A stretch of 64,000 bases of DNA from Oscillospiraceae bacterium (GTDB lineage Bacteria; Bacillota; Clostridia; Oscillospirales; Oscillospiraceae), in assembly GCA_910575695.1 (NCBI GenBank), contig CAJTGJ010000004.1:62001-126000 (forward strand). Reading direction: 5' to 3'. Below the pieces are notes generated by a model, which ran no database searches, was not told the DNA's origin, and saw nothing but the letters and a program-made list of their open reading frames with translations. The number at the start of each line of letters is the position of its first letter. Position 1 is the first letter of the stretch. This document shows, piece by piece, positions 41,645-50,571 of the stretch. The translations under genes and the position numbers were made by a program.

Positions 41645-41959
41645 TCAACACAAGGTTGGGTTTTCCCCGCCTGCCTGGATGTGCCAGTCATCCGCTGGGG
41701 GGAGCGTGGCGCAGTAGGCGATCAAGGCATCCATGCTGGCCTCTTGTTTGCCAGTCGGATAGATTGACCAGCCGCGCTCATAGGCGGCGAGTTCCTGTTC
41801 GCCGTCCTCCGTGTACAGAAACAATTTGAGGACGCGCCCATTGTCGATGCCGTCCGGGGAATTGATGTCGCAGATTTTCGCGGCAAAGGGCAGGCTGTCC
41901 ACAGTCCCGCCCAGCCAATTTCTCCAGACGCAATCTGTCGTTATCGTGTGTTCAGGCAT
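41645..41959 (-). CDS. Hypothetical 104-aa protein
   Basis: MPEHTITTDCVWRNWLGGTVDSLPFAAKICDINSPDGIDNGRVLKLFLYTEDGEQELAAYERGW... with GGAGGG before ATG 41959. It is acidic, soluble and unrecognised. Flanked by palindromes A8 and A9, between repA and the ParB-like gene, where a parA-type gene might be expected; it has no ATPase motif. Confidence 0.6.
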   Translation of the reverse strand: MPEHTITTDCVWRNWLGGTVDSLPFAAKICDINSPDGIDNGRVLKLFLYTEDGEQELAAYERGWSIYPTGKQEASMDALIAYCATLPPADDWHIQAGGENPTLC

Positions 41960-41976
41960 CTTTTTTCCCTCCCCAA

Positions 41977-42001
41977 AATGCGTCTCACCGTGAGACGCAT
42001 T
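41977..42001. repeat. Palindrome A, copy 9
   Basis: AATGCGTCTCAC / GTGAGACGCATT with a central C. It overlaps the repA stop codon. Confidence 0.9.
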
Positions 42002-42941
42002 AACCAAAATCGTGCCGGACGGCGGCGGAATAGTAAGGGCCTATCGTGATAGGCGCGTTGTAAAGCGCCGTCAGCAGATAGGCCCGGATGTTATTGATTT
42101 TTGTGGTTGTCTGGCTCATGGAGTCGATGATGTACTTGATATGTTCGCTGTCAAGCTGGCGAAAGCGCCGCCTGACAGCATCCACAGGTAAGACTTCACC
42201 GCCAATCCGTATGGTGGAGGCCGTGCTGCTCAACACGTCCACAATCAGCTCCAAAAGGCTCTCCACATCGTCGTAAGGAAGCTCCTGCCGTAAATGCTCA
42301 TATTCGATATTTTCTTTGACTTCCTCTCTCACCTCGCATCGATCAATCCCCATTTGCCGCCCGCTGGGGGCTGGGGGATAGATGGATGGATCAGGCTGGA
42401 TAAAATCAAGTTGATTTCTTTTAGTTTGATTAGGGTCGGTTTCCTCGACTTCTTGAGGTGGATTTTTGCGGCGTCTTGAGGTCGGAAAATCCGACGTCTG
42501 CACGTCGGCAAACTCGACGCCAGGAGGTGGCGCGGGAGGCTCCGGCTTCTTCTCAGGCTGGGGAGGCATCTCCTGTGTGGTGAAACGCTTGACATATATC
42601 CGGGTGGGCTTGCCTTGGCCCTGCTTCTTCCGCTCGATCAGACCGACGCCCTTGCCGGTGTCCAGCTCGGCCAGCAGCCTCATGGCCTTGTCCCGCCCGC
42701 AGTTCAGATTGCTGCATACCTCGTCTACAGTGTAGTAAATGTAGACGCGCCCGGTATCGTCGTACCATTCGTTTTTGATGGACAGGCTCATGCGGTCAAG
42801 CAGCATCCCATAGAGCAGCTTGGAGTCTGTGGAGAGGTGCTTAAACCGGGGGTGGGTGATAAGCTGGCAGGGGATGCGGAAGTAGGTAAACTGCATCGCC
42901 TCGTCGCCGTAAAAATAGCTCGAAAATTTCATATCCGGCAT
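42000..42941 (-). CDS. Replication initiator protein A (RepA_N-like)
   Basis: This 313-residue protein has the N-terminal winged-helix RepA domain: FTYFRIPCQLITHPRFKHLSTDSKLLYGMLLDRMSLSIKNEWYDDTGRVYIYYTVDEVCSNLNCGRDKAMRLLAELD. A Pro-rich linker and a C-terminal helical domain (DAVRRRFRQLDSEHIKYIIDSMSQTTTKINNIRAYLLTALYNAP, DUF6017-like) follow. It allows circular replication of the excised outer element. RBS AAAGGAGG; the start could also be ATG 42932. A terminator hairpin lies directly upstream. Confidence 0.9.
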   Translation of the reverse strand: MPDMKFSSYFYGDEAMQFTYFRIPCQLITHPRFKHLSTDSKLLYGMLLDRMSLSIKNEWYDDTGRVYIYYTVDEVCSNLNCGRDKAMRLLAELDTGKGVGLIERKKQGQGKPTRIYVKRFTTQEMPPQPEKKPEPPAPPPGVEFADVQTSDFPTSRRRKNPPQEVEETDPNQTKRNQLDFIQPDPSIYPPAPSGRQMGIDRCEVREEVKENIEYEHLRQELPYDDVESLLELIVDVLSSTASTIRIGGEVLPVDAVRRRFRQLDSEHIKYIIDSMSQTTTKINNIRAYLLTALYNAPITIGPYYSAAVRHDFG

Positions 42942-42964
42942 GGCCGTTGCCTCCTTTTGGGCAT

Positions 42965-42998
42965 GAAAAAAACACGATTGTCAAATCGTGTTTTTTTC
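42965..42998. terminator. Strong hairpin with A/T tracts upstream of repA
   Basis: AAAAAACACGATT and AATCGTGTTTTTTT arms around a 3-base loop, 24 bases before the repA start. It may end incoming transcription or act as an attenuator in the repA leader. Confidence 0.75.
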
Positions 42999-43051
42999 TG
43001 GATGTTCGATTTTGTCACAAAGGAAAGAATTTAGGGTAACTGCACAATAAA

Positions 43052-43915
43052 ATGTTGTTTTCAGTCTTGTCCTTTATCGGTAACGTCCTAATAGAGCTGC
43101 AAAAGAGAATTGTGCGCCTCAATGAAGCAAAGCTGCTGGCAGTTCGTCATGTCTGTGATTCTTCTTCTGGCCCCGGCGTGGATAGGATCATATGGACCAA
43201 ACCAGAAGAAAAAATGAAAGCAGCCTTATCCCTGACTTCACGCGGTTTTAAAGCAAAACCGCTCCGGGATATCATTGTCCACTCAAAAAGCACTGGCAAG
43301 GATCGGCGCATGGGACTGCCGACTTATTATGATAGGGCAATGCAGGTATTATACAGTTATTCATTGGCACCTGTCGCAGAGGCAACGGCAGACCGCAAAT
43401 CATTCTCTGCCCGTGCGGGCCGGAATATACAGGATGCAGGCGCCTACATTCTTGATGCATTAAAGGGAGAGAATGCGCCAGGATTTGCTGTGGTTGCGGA
43501 CGTTACGGCTTGCTATGCTTCCATCCTTCATTCATGGTTAATAGAACACATTCCGATGGATAAAAAAGTGTTGCGGGAATTTTTGAATTGCGGTCACGTT
43601 TTTGCGGGTGAGCTTTTCCCAGCTGATGACATAGGCATATCCCTTGGTGGAAACCTCTCGCCAATATTGGGCAACCTAACATTGGACGGGATACAAAAAT
43701 ATCTTTATGACCATCTTTATCCTGACAAAACAAACATTGACTACGCAAACGGTAATATGATTCGCTGGGCTGATGATATTTTCGTTACGGTACGGACGCA
43801 GAAGTGCGGTGAGAAGGTGCTTGCCTTGCTGTCCTTCGCGATCAAAAGCCCTTCGAGCTTCGCTTACCGCAGAACCATGCACAACGCCTGGGAATGTCTA
43901 TCGCTGCCTAAATGA
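43052..43915 (+). pseudogene. Degenerate group II intron reverse transcriptase
   Basis: The open frame keeps RT blocks: GPGVDRIIW, SRGFKAKPLRDIIVHSKSTGKDRRMGLPTYYDRAMQVLYSYSLAPVAEATADRKSFS, the GISLGGNLSPILGNLTLDG block (normally QGG.SP) and RWADDI in place of YADD. The start (LQKRIVRLNEAKLLAV) looks internally deleted. After about 43810 the frame loses similarity, while another frame continues RT-like (SKALRASL...), indicating a frameshift. Maturase and endonuclease parts are absent. It is probably a dead intron remnant, not a functional enzyme. Confidence 0.75.
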
Positions 43916-44143
43916 CTTCTCAATTCTGCCTCGTCCTGGTAGGGGGCTGGTTGTTGTGCTCTTTTCCTCTACACCACTCTCACTGGCTTTTTTGATATTA
44001 TCCTTGACTTTGCTTAGCTGGTCTACTACTATCAGGGCCTAAGAACGGGAATTGAACTCCAATTGCAATCGTGGTATACTTTGTTTACAGCAACTCGACA
44101 AACCAGAATTTGAAGGAGAACAAATTTCCAGGAGGGAAAATAA

Positions 44144-45304
44144 ATGGAGTTACAGACTGATCTTGCGGCTCTGCGGGAGAAATATCAAAAGATCATGGCA
44201 AAGTTCACTTATCAAGGCAAGGAGCCGGAGGCAAAGGAGCGCCTGCGGCATTTGTTCCATAACCAGATGACCTCTGTTTCCTCTCTGGCTCCGGAGCCGC
44301 AGGACTGGAACGCCTGGACGGAGGCGTGCGTCCAAAAAAAAGACTGGCTCGGGCTGTGCCGAGTGATCAATCAGCGGAACAAGAACGCCATGATGCCCGT
44401 GATCTATGGCGGATATACCTATGAGAAGAACGTCCACTGTGTGCTGGAAAGTTTCCTCTGCGGGAATGTCCAGGCTATGGAACGGATTTTGCCCTTGCAG
44501 CTTGCCCAGGTGAAGAACTGCAACGACCCATTTTTCCCTGCCGCCGCTCATGTGCTGATCGGCCTGTGGTATCAGGATGCGTCTATACTGGAGTGGGCTG
44601 TCCCCGATGCAGAGCGGTTTCTGGAGGGGAAAAAGCCCAACCTGTTGCAGAAAGCGATGGTTTCTTTCCTGCTGGATCTGGTAAGCGGCAACATGGACAA
44701 GGGCAGTGAGGACCTTCTGGAGGTTTGTAAGGGCTATCCCAAGGATAAAAGGCCCGTACTGGGCATCCGGCCCTTCTGCACCTACGCCCACGGGCTTTAC
44801 TGTCTTGCCCAGCTTCTGTTGCCGAAGAACACTTTTCAGACCCTCAAATTGCCGGAATATAAGCTGCAACCATACCAATTTCTGTCTGGAAAAGCTATCA
44901 CCATACCCACCAAGAATAGGCGCCGGAAACCCGGCGATACCAACAATGGCTGGACGTTCCGGCCCAAGGCGCTGTGCCGCCGCTTTGAGCCAGGCATCCT
45001 CCCGCCGGAACAGCTTGTCTATATAGGCGAAGGCTGCGGCGGGAACAAATGGCCACAAAAAAACGCCGTTCCTTCGACCACGGAGGTCAATGGAACGGCG
45101 CGGAAACTGTGTGGAAATATTTTGGATGGGGCGGCATGGGCAGCGCTGCTGCGTGGGTTCGAGACCCGCCAGTTTGGGAAAATAGCAAAAATAAGCGGCC
45201 CCCGGATTTTTACGTCCGAGGGCCGTCAAGACGTTGAAATCACTGGCTTTGAGGGCTATATAGTGATTTCGTTGTCCATAGCTGCTGCAACTGACGGGAT
45301 TTGA
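44144..45304 (+). CDS. Hypothetical protein, Imm49-like at best
   Basis: A good RBS (AGGAGG) precedes ATG 44144. About 250 residues look like a genuine helical, Trp-rich protein (WTEACVQKKDWLGLCRVINQ, HGLYCLAQLLLPKNTFQTL), reminiscent of the immunity family Imm49. The last 120 residues (after about KNRRRKPGDTNNGW) read through hairpins and tRNA-like DNA and are probably not native; the true C-terminus may have been lost by a rearrangement. No toxin partner is seen. Confidence 0.5.
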   Translation: MELQTDLAALREKYQKIMAKFTYQGKEPEAKERLRHLFHNQMTSVSSLAPEPQDWNAWTEACVQKKDWLGLCRVINQRNKNAMMPVIYGGYTYEKNVHCVLESFLCGNVQAMERILPLQLAQVKNCNDPFFPAAAHVLIGLWYQDASILEWAVPDAERFLEGKKPNLLQKAMVSFLLDLVSGNMDKGSEDLLEVCKGYPKDKRPVLGIRPFCTYAHGLYCLAQLLLPKNTFQTLKLPEYKLQPYQFLSGKAITIPTKNRRRKPGDTNNGWTFRPKALCRRFEPGILPPEQLVYIGEGCGGNKWPQKNAVPSTTEVNGTARKLCGNILDGAAWAALLRGFETRQFGKIAKISGPRIFTSEGRQDVEITGFEGYIVISLSIAAATDGI

Positions 45305-45340
45305 ACCCACACTTGTCGCTAAAAAGTACCCCTCTCAAAA

Positions 45341-45376
45341 ATAAAAGCCTTAAAATCTTTCGATTTCAAGGCTTTT
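45341..45376 (-). terminator. Terminator behind the tRNA fragment
   Basis: AAAAGCCTT and AAGGCTTTTT arms with A/T tracts. On the minus strand it directly follows the CCA end of the tRNA-Ala fragment, as for a normal tRNA gene. Confidence 0.75.
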
Positions 45377-45441
45377 TGGTGGACTCGAAGGGGATCGAAC
45401 CCTCGACCTCCGCGTTGCGAACGCGGCGCTCTCCCAAGCGG
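45377..45441 (-). tRNA. 3' fragment of tRNA-Ala(CGC)
   Basis: On the minus strand TTGGGAGAGC, then anticodon stem CCGCG/CGCGG with loop TTCGCAA (anticodon CGC at 45417-45419), variable AGGTC, T-arm GAGGG TTCGATC CCCTT and acceptor CGAGTCC-A-CCA. U70 fits the G3-U70 alanine identity pair. The 5' acceptor strand and the first half of the D arm are missing: upstream sequence does not contain GGGCTCG. This is therefore a partial gene, most likely left by integration or excision of an element using the tRNA 3' end. Confidence 0.75.
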
Positions 45442-45553
45442 CCCGCAAAGCATTGCCGTACCTGCATCCAAAGTTCATCACTTGATGAAAATCAGAACTA
45501 TGGCACTGCTTTTCGATACACTTGCGCATAGTTTGTAAAAACTGTCTTGCCTA

Positions 45554-46078
45554 TCACTGAATCTGTATCTGGCACATTTTCATAGTCTCCAGTGCCGCCT
45601 GATGACTTTCTGGGGTTACCCCGGCACAGCACTCCGCAATCACCCGCACCGGGGTTTCCGGCAGAAACGCTTTGATGAGCAGGGCATTGGACACCACACA
45701 GATATCCGTACAAAGGCCCACCAGCGTGATATCCAAATTATCTTGCTTCGATAGGTCAAACAGCTTTTGCGCCAACTCCACCGAACCAAAGGATGGCTTA
45801 TCTATGACCGCCACGCCGCCTAACGCTGCCGCAATCTTCGGGTGAAGCTCCCATCCTGGAGTGCCCTTGACGCAATGAAGAACTGGCAGGTTCCGCCCTT
45901 CCTGGGTGTTGAGGTAATCCGCCGTATGCGTGTCGCGTGTAGCGATAACATCGGCAGGCGAATATTTCCGAATCTCGTCCGTCACCCGATCCACGATTGC
46001 CTCGGCCTCTGGCGTACCCAGTGTGCCGCTAATGAAATCGTTTTGCATATCGATCACGAGCAATATTTTTCTTGTCAT
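45554..46078 (-). CDS. Isochorismatase/nicotinamidase-family cysteine hydrolase
   Basis: This 174-residue protein (ATG 46078, GGAGG upstream) shows the full catalytic triad of the family: Asp in LLVIDMQNDF, Lys in HCVKGTPGWE and Cys in LVGLCTDICV. The metal-binding RDTHTADY stretch supports nicotinamidase or another amidase. It probably converts nicotinamide to nicotinate, but substrate cannot be fixed from sequence. The nitroreductase gene is immediately upstream on the same strand. Confidence 0.85.
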   Translation of the reverse strand: MTRKILLVIDMQNDFISGTLGTPEAEAIVDRVTDEIRKYSPADVIATRDTHTADYLNTQEGRNLPVLHCVKGTPGWELHPKIAAALGGVAVIDKPSFGSVELAQKLFDLSKQDNLDITLVGLCTDICVVSNALLIKAFLPETPVRVIAECCAGVTPESHQAALETMKMCQIQIQ

Positions 46079-46107
46079 AAGTAAGCTCCTCCCACAAACC
46101 CAGGGAA

Positions 46108-46863
46108 TCAATTCTCTGCGCATTGAATTCCGCCTTTTTTCTGGAACACTTTCAGATATTCCTCCACAGAGCGGGACATTTCCCTGGAGAAATCAGATTG
46201 ATACTTTCGATTGCAAAAGGCTTTCAGCCAATCTTCGTAGGGACGCTGTCCAGCGTTTGAGGCAAGCATTTCCTGCAGCTCTGCCGCATCCATGCGGCGG
46301 TAGGTATTTTCATGGACGATGTGTTTCAAGTTGCGCCGCTTTGGCTTTGGCCTCTCTAATTGCTGCTGAGTCGGCACACCGATTACGAGCATAACCGCCG
46401 GGAACACATAGTCTGGGAGGTTGAGCAACTTCCGGTGGATTTCACACCGTTCCATAATATCTCCGATATAGCAGGAGCCCAGCCCAAGGCTGTCTGCGGC
46501 GGTTACCGCATTTTGGGCGGCAATTGCGCAATCAGTCACCGCAAGCATCAAATCCCCCACCCTTGGGAGACGCGGTTCACAGCCGCCATAGACGAACGCA
46601 TCGTACCACTTCTGGCAGTCCGCACAGAAAATCAGCACGATTTCCGCTTCCGCGATAAAGGGCTGATTGTCGCAGGAGACAGCCAGCTTGTCCTTGATGT
46701 GCTGATCCGTGATATCTAAAATCGTGTAGAGCTGCTGGTTGCCAGCGGTTGGCGCCGCACAGGCCGCTTTTAGAATCAATTCCTTTTTCTCCGTCGAGAC
46801 AGATTCTCCTGTGTAAGCCCGCATGGACTTCCGCGCATACAGCGCATCCAAGATCTCATTCAT
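46108..46863 (-). CDS. Nitroreductase-family protein
   Basis: This 251-residue flavoprotein has the FMN-binding start YARKSMRAYTGESVSTEKKELILKAACAAPTAGNQQLY, DCAIAAQNAVTAADSLGLGSCYIGDI and ELLNLPDYVFPAVMLVIGVPTQ (with slight variation). It likely reduces nitro compounds, quinones or flavins using NAD(P)H. It shares strand and spacing with the hydrolase downstream. Confidence 0.85.
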   Translation of the reverse strand: MNEILDALYARKSMRAYTGESVSTEKKELILKAACAAPTAGNQQLYTILDITDQHIKDKLAVSCDNQPFIAEAEIVLIFCADCQKWYDAFVYGGCEPRLPRVGDLMLAVTDCAIAAQNAVTAADSLGLGSCYIGDIMERCEIHRKLLNLPDYVFPAVMLVIGVPTQQQLERPKPKRRNLKHIVHENTYRRMDAAELQEMLASNAGQRPYEDWLKAFCNRKYQSDFSREMSRSVEEYLKVFQKKGGIQCAEN

Positions 46864-46949
46864 GCTGCGGTTCCCTCTCTCATTTATGGATTCTAAATCC
46901 TGATTGTCTTAAAGCAGTCGTATTTTCCCGTTTGTATTTCTCCTGACGG

Positions 46950-48182
46950 CTATATCAAGTCCATGTGGCTCCTCTCATAATTCTGGGCAATATCCTGTTC
47001 CACATCTTCGCCCAGCTTATCCTCTTTCACCTGCATCTGAGACAGTTCCATAAGCCGCTCCAGCCGGGAGGCATACGCTGTCAGAATGGCGTCCTTCCGA
47101 GCTGTGTCCAGATACTCCCCCGCTTGGTCAAGGACCGTCCGGATTTCCTGCTCTGATCCGGCAAATCTTTCAAAATCAACCCAGTCAAAGGTGGACACCA
47201 GCTTCAGTTGTTCCGTGTGGGTCTTTTTGAACGGCTTACACTCCACACCCTGTCCAGATAAAATCTGCCCCGGCAGCTTGTCATAGCCAAGGGAGGAACC
47301 GCTGTCAAAAATGGGGGCGGCTCCGAGCCATTCCAGTGTGTTGGCGTCCCGCACCAGCCCAAAGTTGTTCTGGTGCCGGTCCTCATTGGCGATGAGATAA
47401 TCCAGCACTATCATTTGATCCACAGCGTGCCGGATACTGGAAACCCCAAGGGCCTCACAGCAGTTCAGGTAGTGCTGATAGACGGAGATGCTGTTCCCTT
47501 TTTTCATGGACTGCATCACCCGCCACGCGCTGACCAGCTCCGTATCCGGGGTGATGAAGTCCTCACACACGCTATAGGGGACGCCATCATCCCAGAGCAG
47601 CGTATATGGGACGTGGGGGATCCCCAGCCGTTCTGCCACCAGCGAAGCGATCACTTCATTAAAAGGCTGCTGCATAAACGGGTTGCTCCCCGCTTTCAGC
47701 AGGCAGCGCTTCCCGTCGATGATCTTCCACCGTTTTTTCAAGTAGCCGTCTGAGGTGTTATCCGGGGAGCGGAAATCAAAGCCGGTGGTTTTAGATGCCT
47801 TGCCCAGCAGGACGTCACCGATGTCCTCAGAAAACGGATTATCAAAAAAGTTAATCTTCTCCCATTGCAGATCGTTACCCTGGGGCCTTACCCAATATTG
47901 GTCGGAAAGGCTCAGGCCGAAGCACCGTGTCAGAAGAAGCTGGGGAGCGGAGATATTCAGCGCTTCCAGTGCCTGCCGGATGCCGGAACGGCTGGCAGGG
48001 ATGCATCGGTCGATCCACCAGGTGTTCAGCGCCGTGCGGTCTACAATTCCGTGCCTGTCCACCGTTCCCAAGGGAAGGTGTTCGATCCGATGAACCGTCC
48101 CCAGCTTTTGCACAGAGCCGGTTGCCTCATCTAATTCTATGTCGAGGACAGGGATATTTTTGTGCATCAGCGTGTATTCCAT
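46950..48182 (-). CDS. HipA-like kinase
   Basis: This 410-residue protein has ATP-site Lys in CLLKAGSNPFMQQPFNEVIAS, catalytic loop YLIANEDRHQNNFG and metal motif APIFDSGSSLG, the order seen in HipA-type Ser/Thr kinases. These act as toxins (phosphorylating aminoacyl-tRNA synthetase) or as regulators. No HipB-like antitoxin gene is adjacent; the sigma-like and AbrB-like proteins farther upstream are not obvious partners. The active residues look intact. Confidence 0.75.
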   Translation of the reverse strand: MEYTLMHKNIPVLDIELDEATGSVQKLGTVHRIEHLPLGTVDRHGIVDRTALNTWWIDRCIPASRSGIRQALEALNISAPQLLLTRCFGLSLSDQYWVRPQGNDLQWEKINFFDNPFSEDIGDVLLGKASKTTGFDFRSPDNTSDGYLKKRWKIIDGKRCLLKAGSNPFMQQPFNEVIASLVAERLGIPHVPYTLLWDDGVPYSVCEDFITPDTELVSAWRVMQSMKKGNSISVYQHYLNCCEALGVSSIRHAVDQMIVLDYLIANEDRHQNNFGLVRDANTLEWLGAAPIFDSGSSLGYDKLPGQILSGQGVECKPFKKTHTEQLKLVSTFDWVDFERFAGSEQEIRTVLDQAGEYLDTARKDAILTAYASRLERLMELSQMQVKEDKLGEDVEQDIAQNYERSHMDLI

Positions 48183-48269
48183 TGTGCCCTCCCCTTTTTC
48201 CTGTACTTGATGATTTATTTTACCTTATCTGGGCAGAAATAGCAACTCTTGATTGTTGCGGTCAACGTT

Positions 48270-49901
48270 TCAGCCCATCTCCATCCCACCAAGATACTGG
48301 GCCTCGGATACGTTGAATTCCACCTGAATCGCATAGTCACGGGTCAGGGTGACCGCCTTGATCAGATAAGAGGCTACCATCTTCTTTTCCTCAACAGAAG
48401 CGGTATCGAACATATCCGCCCAGGAAAGCAGCCGCTGGTGGCTTTCCCTGATCTCCTTGGCCATAGCGTCCGTTTCGATTGCCCGCTCCCGGAGGAGCTC
48501 CACCTGTTCCGCCAGTTCATCGACCGTTTCCTGCACCGTGTCCATACGCCGCTTGATCTGCTCAGGGGTAAACACACAGGTGCCTTCGATAGAGTCCAGC
48601 ATCAAATTTTCCCATTTAGCAAGCTCCCGCACCGCTTTGCCATGCTCCGCCTGGACCTTGCGCAGCTTTTGCCTGCACTGGACAGCAGATTCCTGCACCT
48701 GCTGCTGAACCAATTCGCTCTCATTAATGGCTCTGGCACGTTCAAAAATATTGCGTAGCAGTGTCTCCACTACCTTGTCCACCTTTTCGGCCCGGTAGGT
48801 CGTGGGCCCATCGCAGAGGGTCTTATGCTGGGTGCGGTTATAGCATTTGTAGATCGACACCCTGTCGTTGGGATCGTGGCCCCGGCAGGCGGTAGACGCA
48901 AAAATGCGGCCACCGCAGTGGCCGCAGTACACATTGCCGGACAGTAGCGCCCGGCCCACATTTTTCTTGGGACACATCCGGGGCGGACGGTTGACGGTGG
49001 CCTGTACCCCATCTACCAGCGTGACCTCCGATTCCCACCGGGCAGCGCATTTCCTTTCGTAGTCGGCGGAGCGCTGGGCCCGGCATTTCGCCACCCGGTC
49101 ATATTGCTCTTGAGTAACGATTTGGAGCTCCGGGATGATTTCAGACCGGGATTCGCCGCTGCGCAGGATGCCAACATACATGATATTCCGCAGGATATTT
49201 TGAATGGAGGAATAGTGGAAATGCTCCCCAGTCCTCTCATTTTTAATGCCGTTGGCGATGAGCTCCGAGGAAATGCGCCGTCCCCCATAGCCAAACCGAT
49301 CCGCTAAATCGAAAATTTTTTGAACGACGACCGCTTCCGTGGGCTCTACCTCAATGTCATAGAGCTCCCGGTTCTTTTTGCCGACACGGCCATGCTTCAC
49401 CAGCTTATAGCCAAAGGGGGCGCTTCCTCCCCGGAAGCGCCCCTCCTGCACGATCTGTGCCAGCCTGGTCTTGGTTCGGACGGAGGTCTTGAGGCTCTCC
49501 CCTGACGCCTGCCAGTACCGGATATAATTCATCAGCTTGTCCACATGATTGTCGAACCGCTGCTGTCCCTCCTCGGCGCTCCAGACCTCGATCCCGTTCT
49601 GAACGAACCACTCTACCACAAACGGCGTCTCATCCTCCTTACGGCCCAAGCGATCGAACATGAACACCAGCAAAATATCGAATTTTTGCTGTGCCGCATC
49701 CCGCTGAATCTCCTGGATAGCGTCCCGGTCTTTAGCGGACACTTTAAAGCCGGACACGCCTTTTTCAGCAAATTCCCGAACGATATTCCAGCCTTTTTCG
49801 GCGGCAAACTCCCGGCAGCGCTGTTTCTGCATGGGAATGTCATCCTTCTCCACTTGTCCCTTCGTGGAGACCCGGTACAGACAATAAACCTTTTTTGCCA
49901 T
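48270..49901 (-). CDS. Large serine recombinase (second element)
   Basis: The start at 49901 (MAKKVYCLYRVSTKGQ) puts catalytic Ser at residue 12. Resolvase core with VFMFDRLGRKEDE, recombinase domain with PFGYKLVKHG and RRISSELIANGIKNERTG, zinc ribbon CGHCGG...YKCYNRTQHKTLC, and a coiled coil near the C-terminus. It is distinct from the nested-element recombinase. It lies beside TnpW-like and AbrB-like genes on the same strand and probably mobilised, or mobilises, the 48-52 kb island. Its attachment sites were not identified. Confidence 0.92.
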   Translation of the reverse strand: MAKKVYCLYRVSTKGQVEKDDIPMQKQRCREFAAEKGWNIVREFAEKGVSGFKVSAKDRDAIQEIQRDAAQQKFDILLVFMFDRLGRKEDETPFVVEWFVQNGIEVWSAEEGQQRFDNHVDKLMNYIRYWQASGESLKTSVRTKTRLAQIVQEGRFRGGSAPFGYKLVKHGRVGKKNRELYDIEVEPTEAVVVQKIFDLADRFGYGGRRISSELIANGIKNERTGEHFHYSSIQNILRNIMYVGILRSGESRSEIIPELQIVTQEQYDRVAKCRAQRSADYERKCAARWESEVTLVDGVQATVNRPPRMCPKKNVGRALLSGNVYCGHCGGRIFASTACRGHDPNDRVSIYKCYNRTQHKTLCDGPTTYRAEKVDKVVETLLRNIFERARAINESELVQQQVQESAVQCRQKLRKVQAEHGKAVRELAKWENLMLDSIEGTCVFTPEQIKRRMDTVQETVDELAEQVELLRERAIETDAMAKEIRESHQRLLSWADMFDTASVEEKKMVASYLIKAVTLTRDYAIQVEFNVSEAQYLGGMEMG

Positions 49902-49915
49902 GATGCTGTCCCCCA

Positions 49916-50074
49916 TTATATATGTTGGCTTCGGATGTACGCGCCTTTCAGGATATCCTTCACCACAGCAATGACCTCCATATTTTCATCAGGGGCAAAA
50001 ACAAGGCGCACCGTTGCCCCATTGATTTGCGATGGCGTAGTGCACGCCGTATTCGTTTTCTGTTTATTATCCAT
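49916..50074 (-). CDS. TnpW-like small transposon protein
   Basis: This 52-residue protein (ATG 50074, GAAAGGA) reads MDNKQKTNTACTTPSQINGATVRLVFAPDENMEVIAVVKDILKGAYIRSQ. Length, the NGATVRLVF strand and position directly before a serine recombinase match the TnpW-type proteins of Tn4451-like elements. It overlaps the AbrB-like gene by 8 bases. Role unknown. Confidence 0.7.
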   Translation of the reverse strand: MDNKQKTNTACTTPSQINGATVRLVFAPDENMEVIAVVKDILKGAYIRSQHI

Positions 50075-50525
50075 TTTCTTCTGTCCTTTCCCGAATGGTT
50101 TGGAGCGCTTGCTCCAGCTGAGACAGCGCCTGCTGTGCTTCATTGGGGAGCATAGCGGCCAGGGACTCTGCGGTTTGCAGATTTTCCAGGATTGAGTACA
50201 GTTCCCCTGGACGGAACCCCGTGTCCTGACAAATCACCAGGGATCCATTGAGACAGACGATCTGTAGGTCTGAATCCGGGGAAATATTTGCCTCACGCAT
50301 CAGGCGTGCGGGAATTTGTATGGCATTGTTCTCTCCTGGGAAGCACTCGTCAATGGCATCAGACGAAAGCATGAATTCCCGGAACGTGTTGGTGTTTCCG
50401 TCCTGAGTCAGATAGGCTACCCGAACATGATCACCAGGAAACAGCCCCATTTCCTTCAAAACGGCAGATGGGATTTTCATACTCCCATGCCTGTCTATAG
50501 TAAATGTCATTTCAGAAATCTGCAA
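50067..50525 (-). CDS. AbrB/SpoVT-like DNA-binding protein
   Basis: This 152-residue protein starts at TTG 50525 (GAGAGG 8 bases upstream) or ATG 50510. The N-terminal swapped-hairpin pattern TFTIDRHGSMKIPSAVLKEMGLFPGDHVRVAY is AbrB-like, and a second copy appears as NAIQIPARLMREANISPDSDLQIVC. A C-terminal helical tail follows. It likely regulates the recombinase operon in which it sits. Confidence 0.75.
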   Translation of the reverse strand: MQISEMTFTIDRHGSMKIPSAVLKEMGLFPGDHVRVAYLTQDGNTNTFREFMLSSDAIDECFPGENNAIQIPARLMREANISPDSDLQIVCLNGSLVICQDTGFRPGELYSILENLQTAESLAAMLPNEAQQALSQLEQALQTIRERTEENG

Positions 50526-50571
50526 AGTATGTACCTCTCTTTCGATATATGGTCGAATTTGATCGCTCTAT

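Noticed and set aside
45150-45175. GGGTTCGAGACCC as a tRNA T arm on the plus strand
   Set aside because: No anticodon or acceptor sequence fits around it; a chance match or old debris.
44150-45310. 386-codon minus-strand frame opposite the Imm49-like gene
   Set aside because: The plus frame has a good RBS and protein-like composition; the reverse frame shows none.
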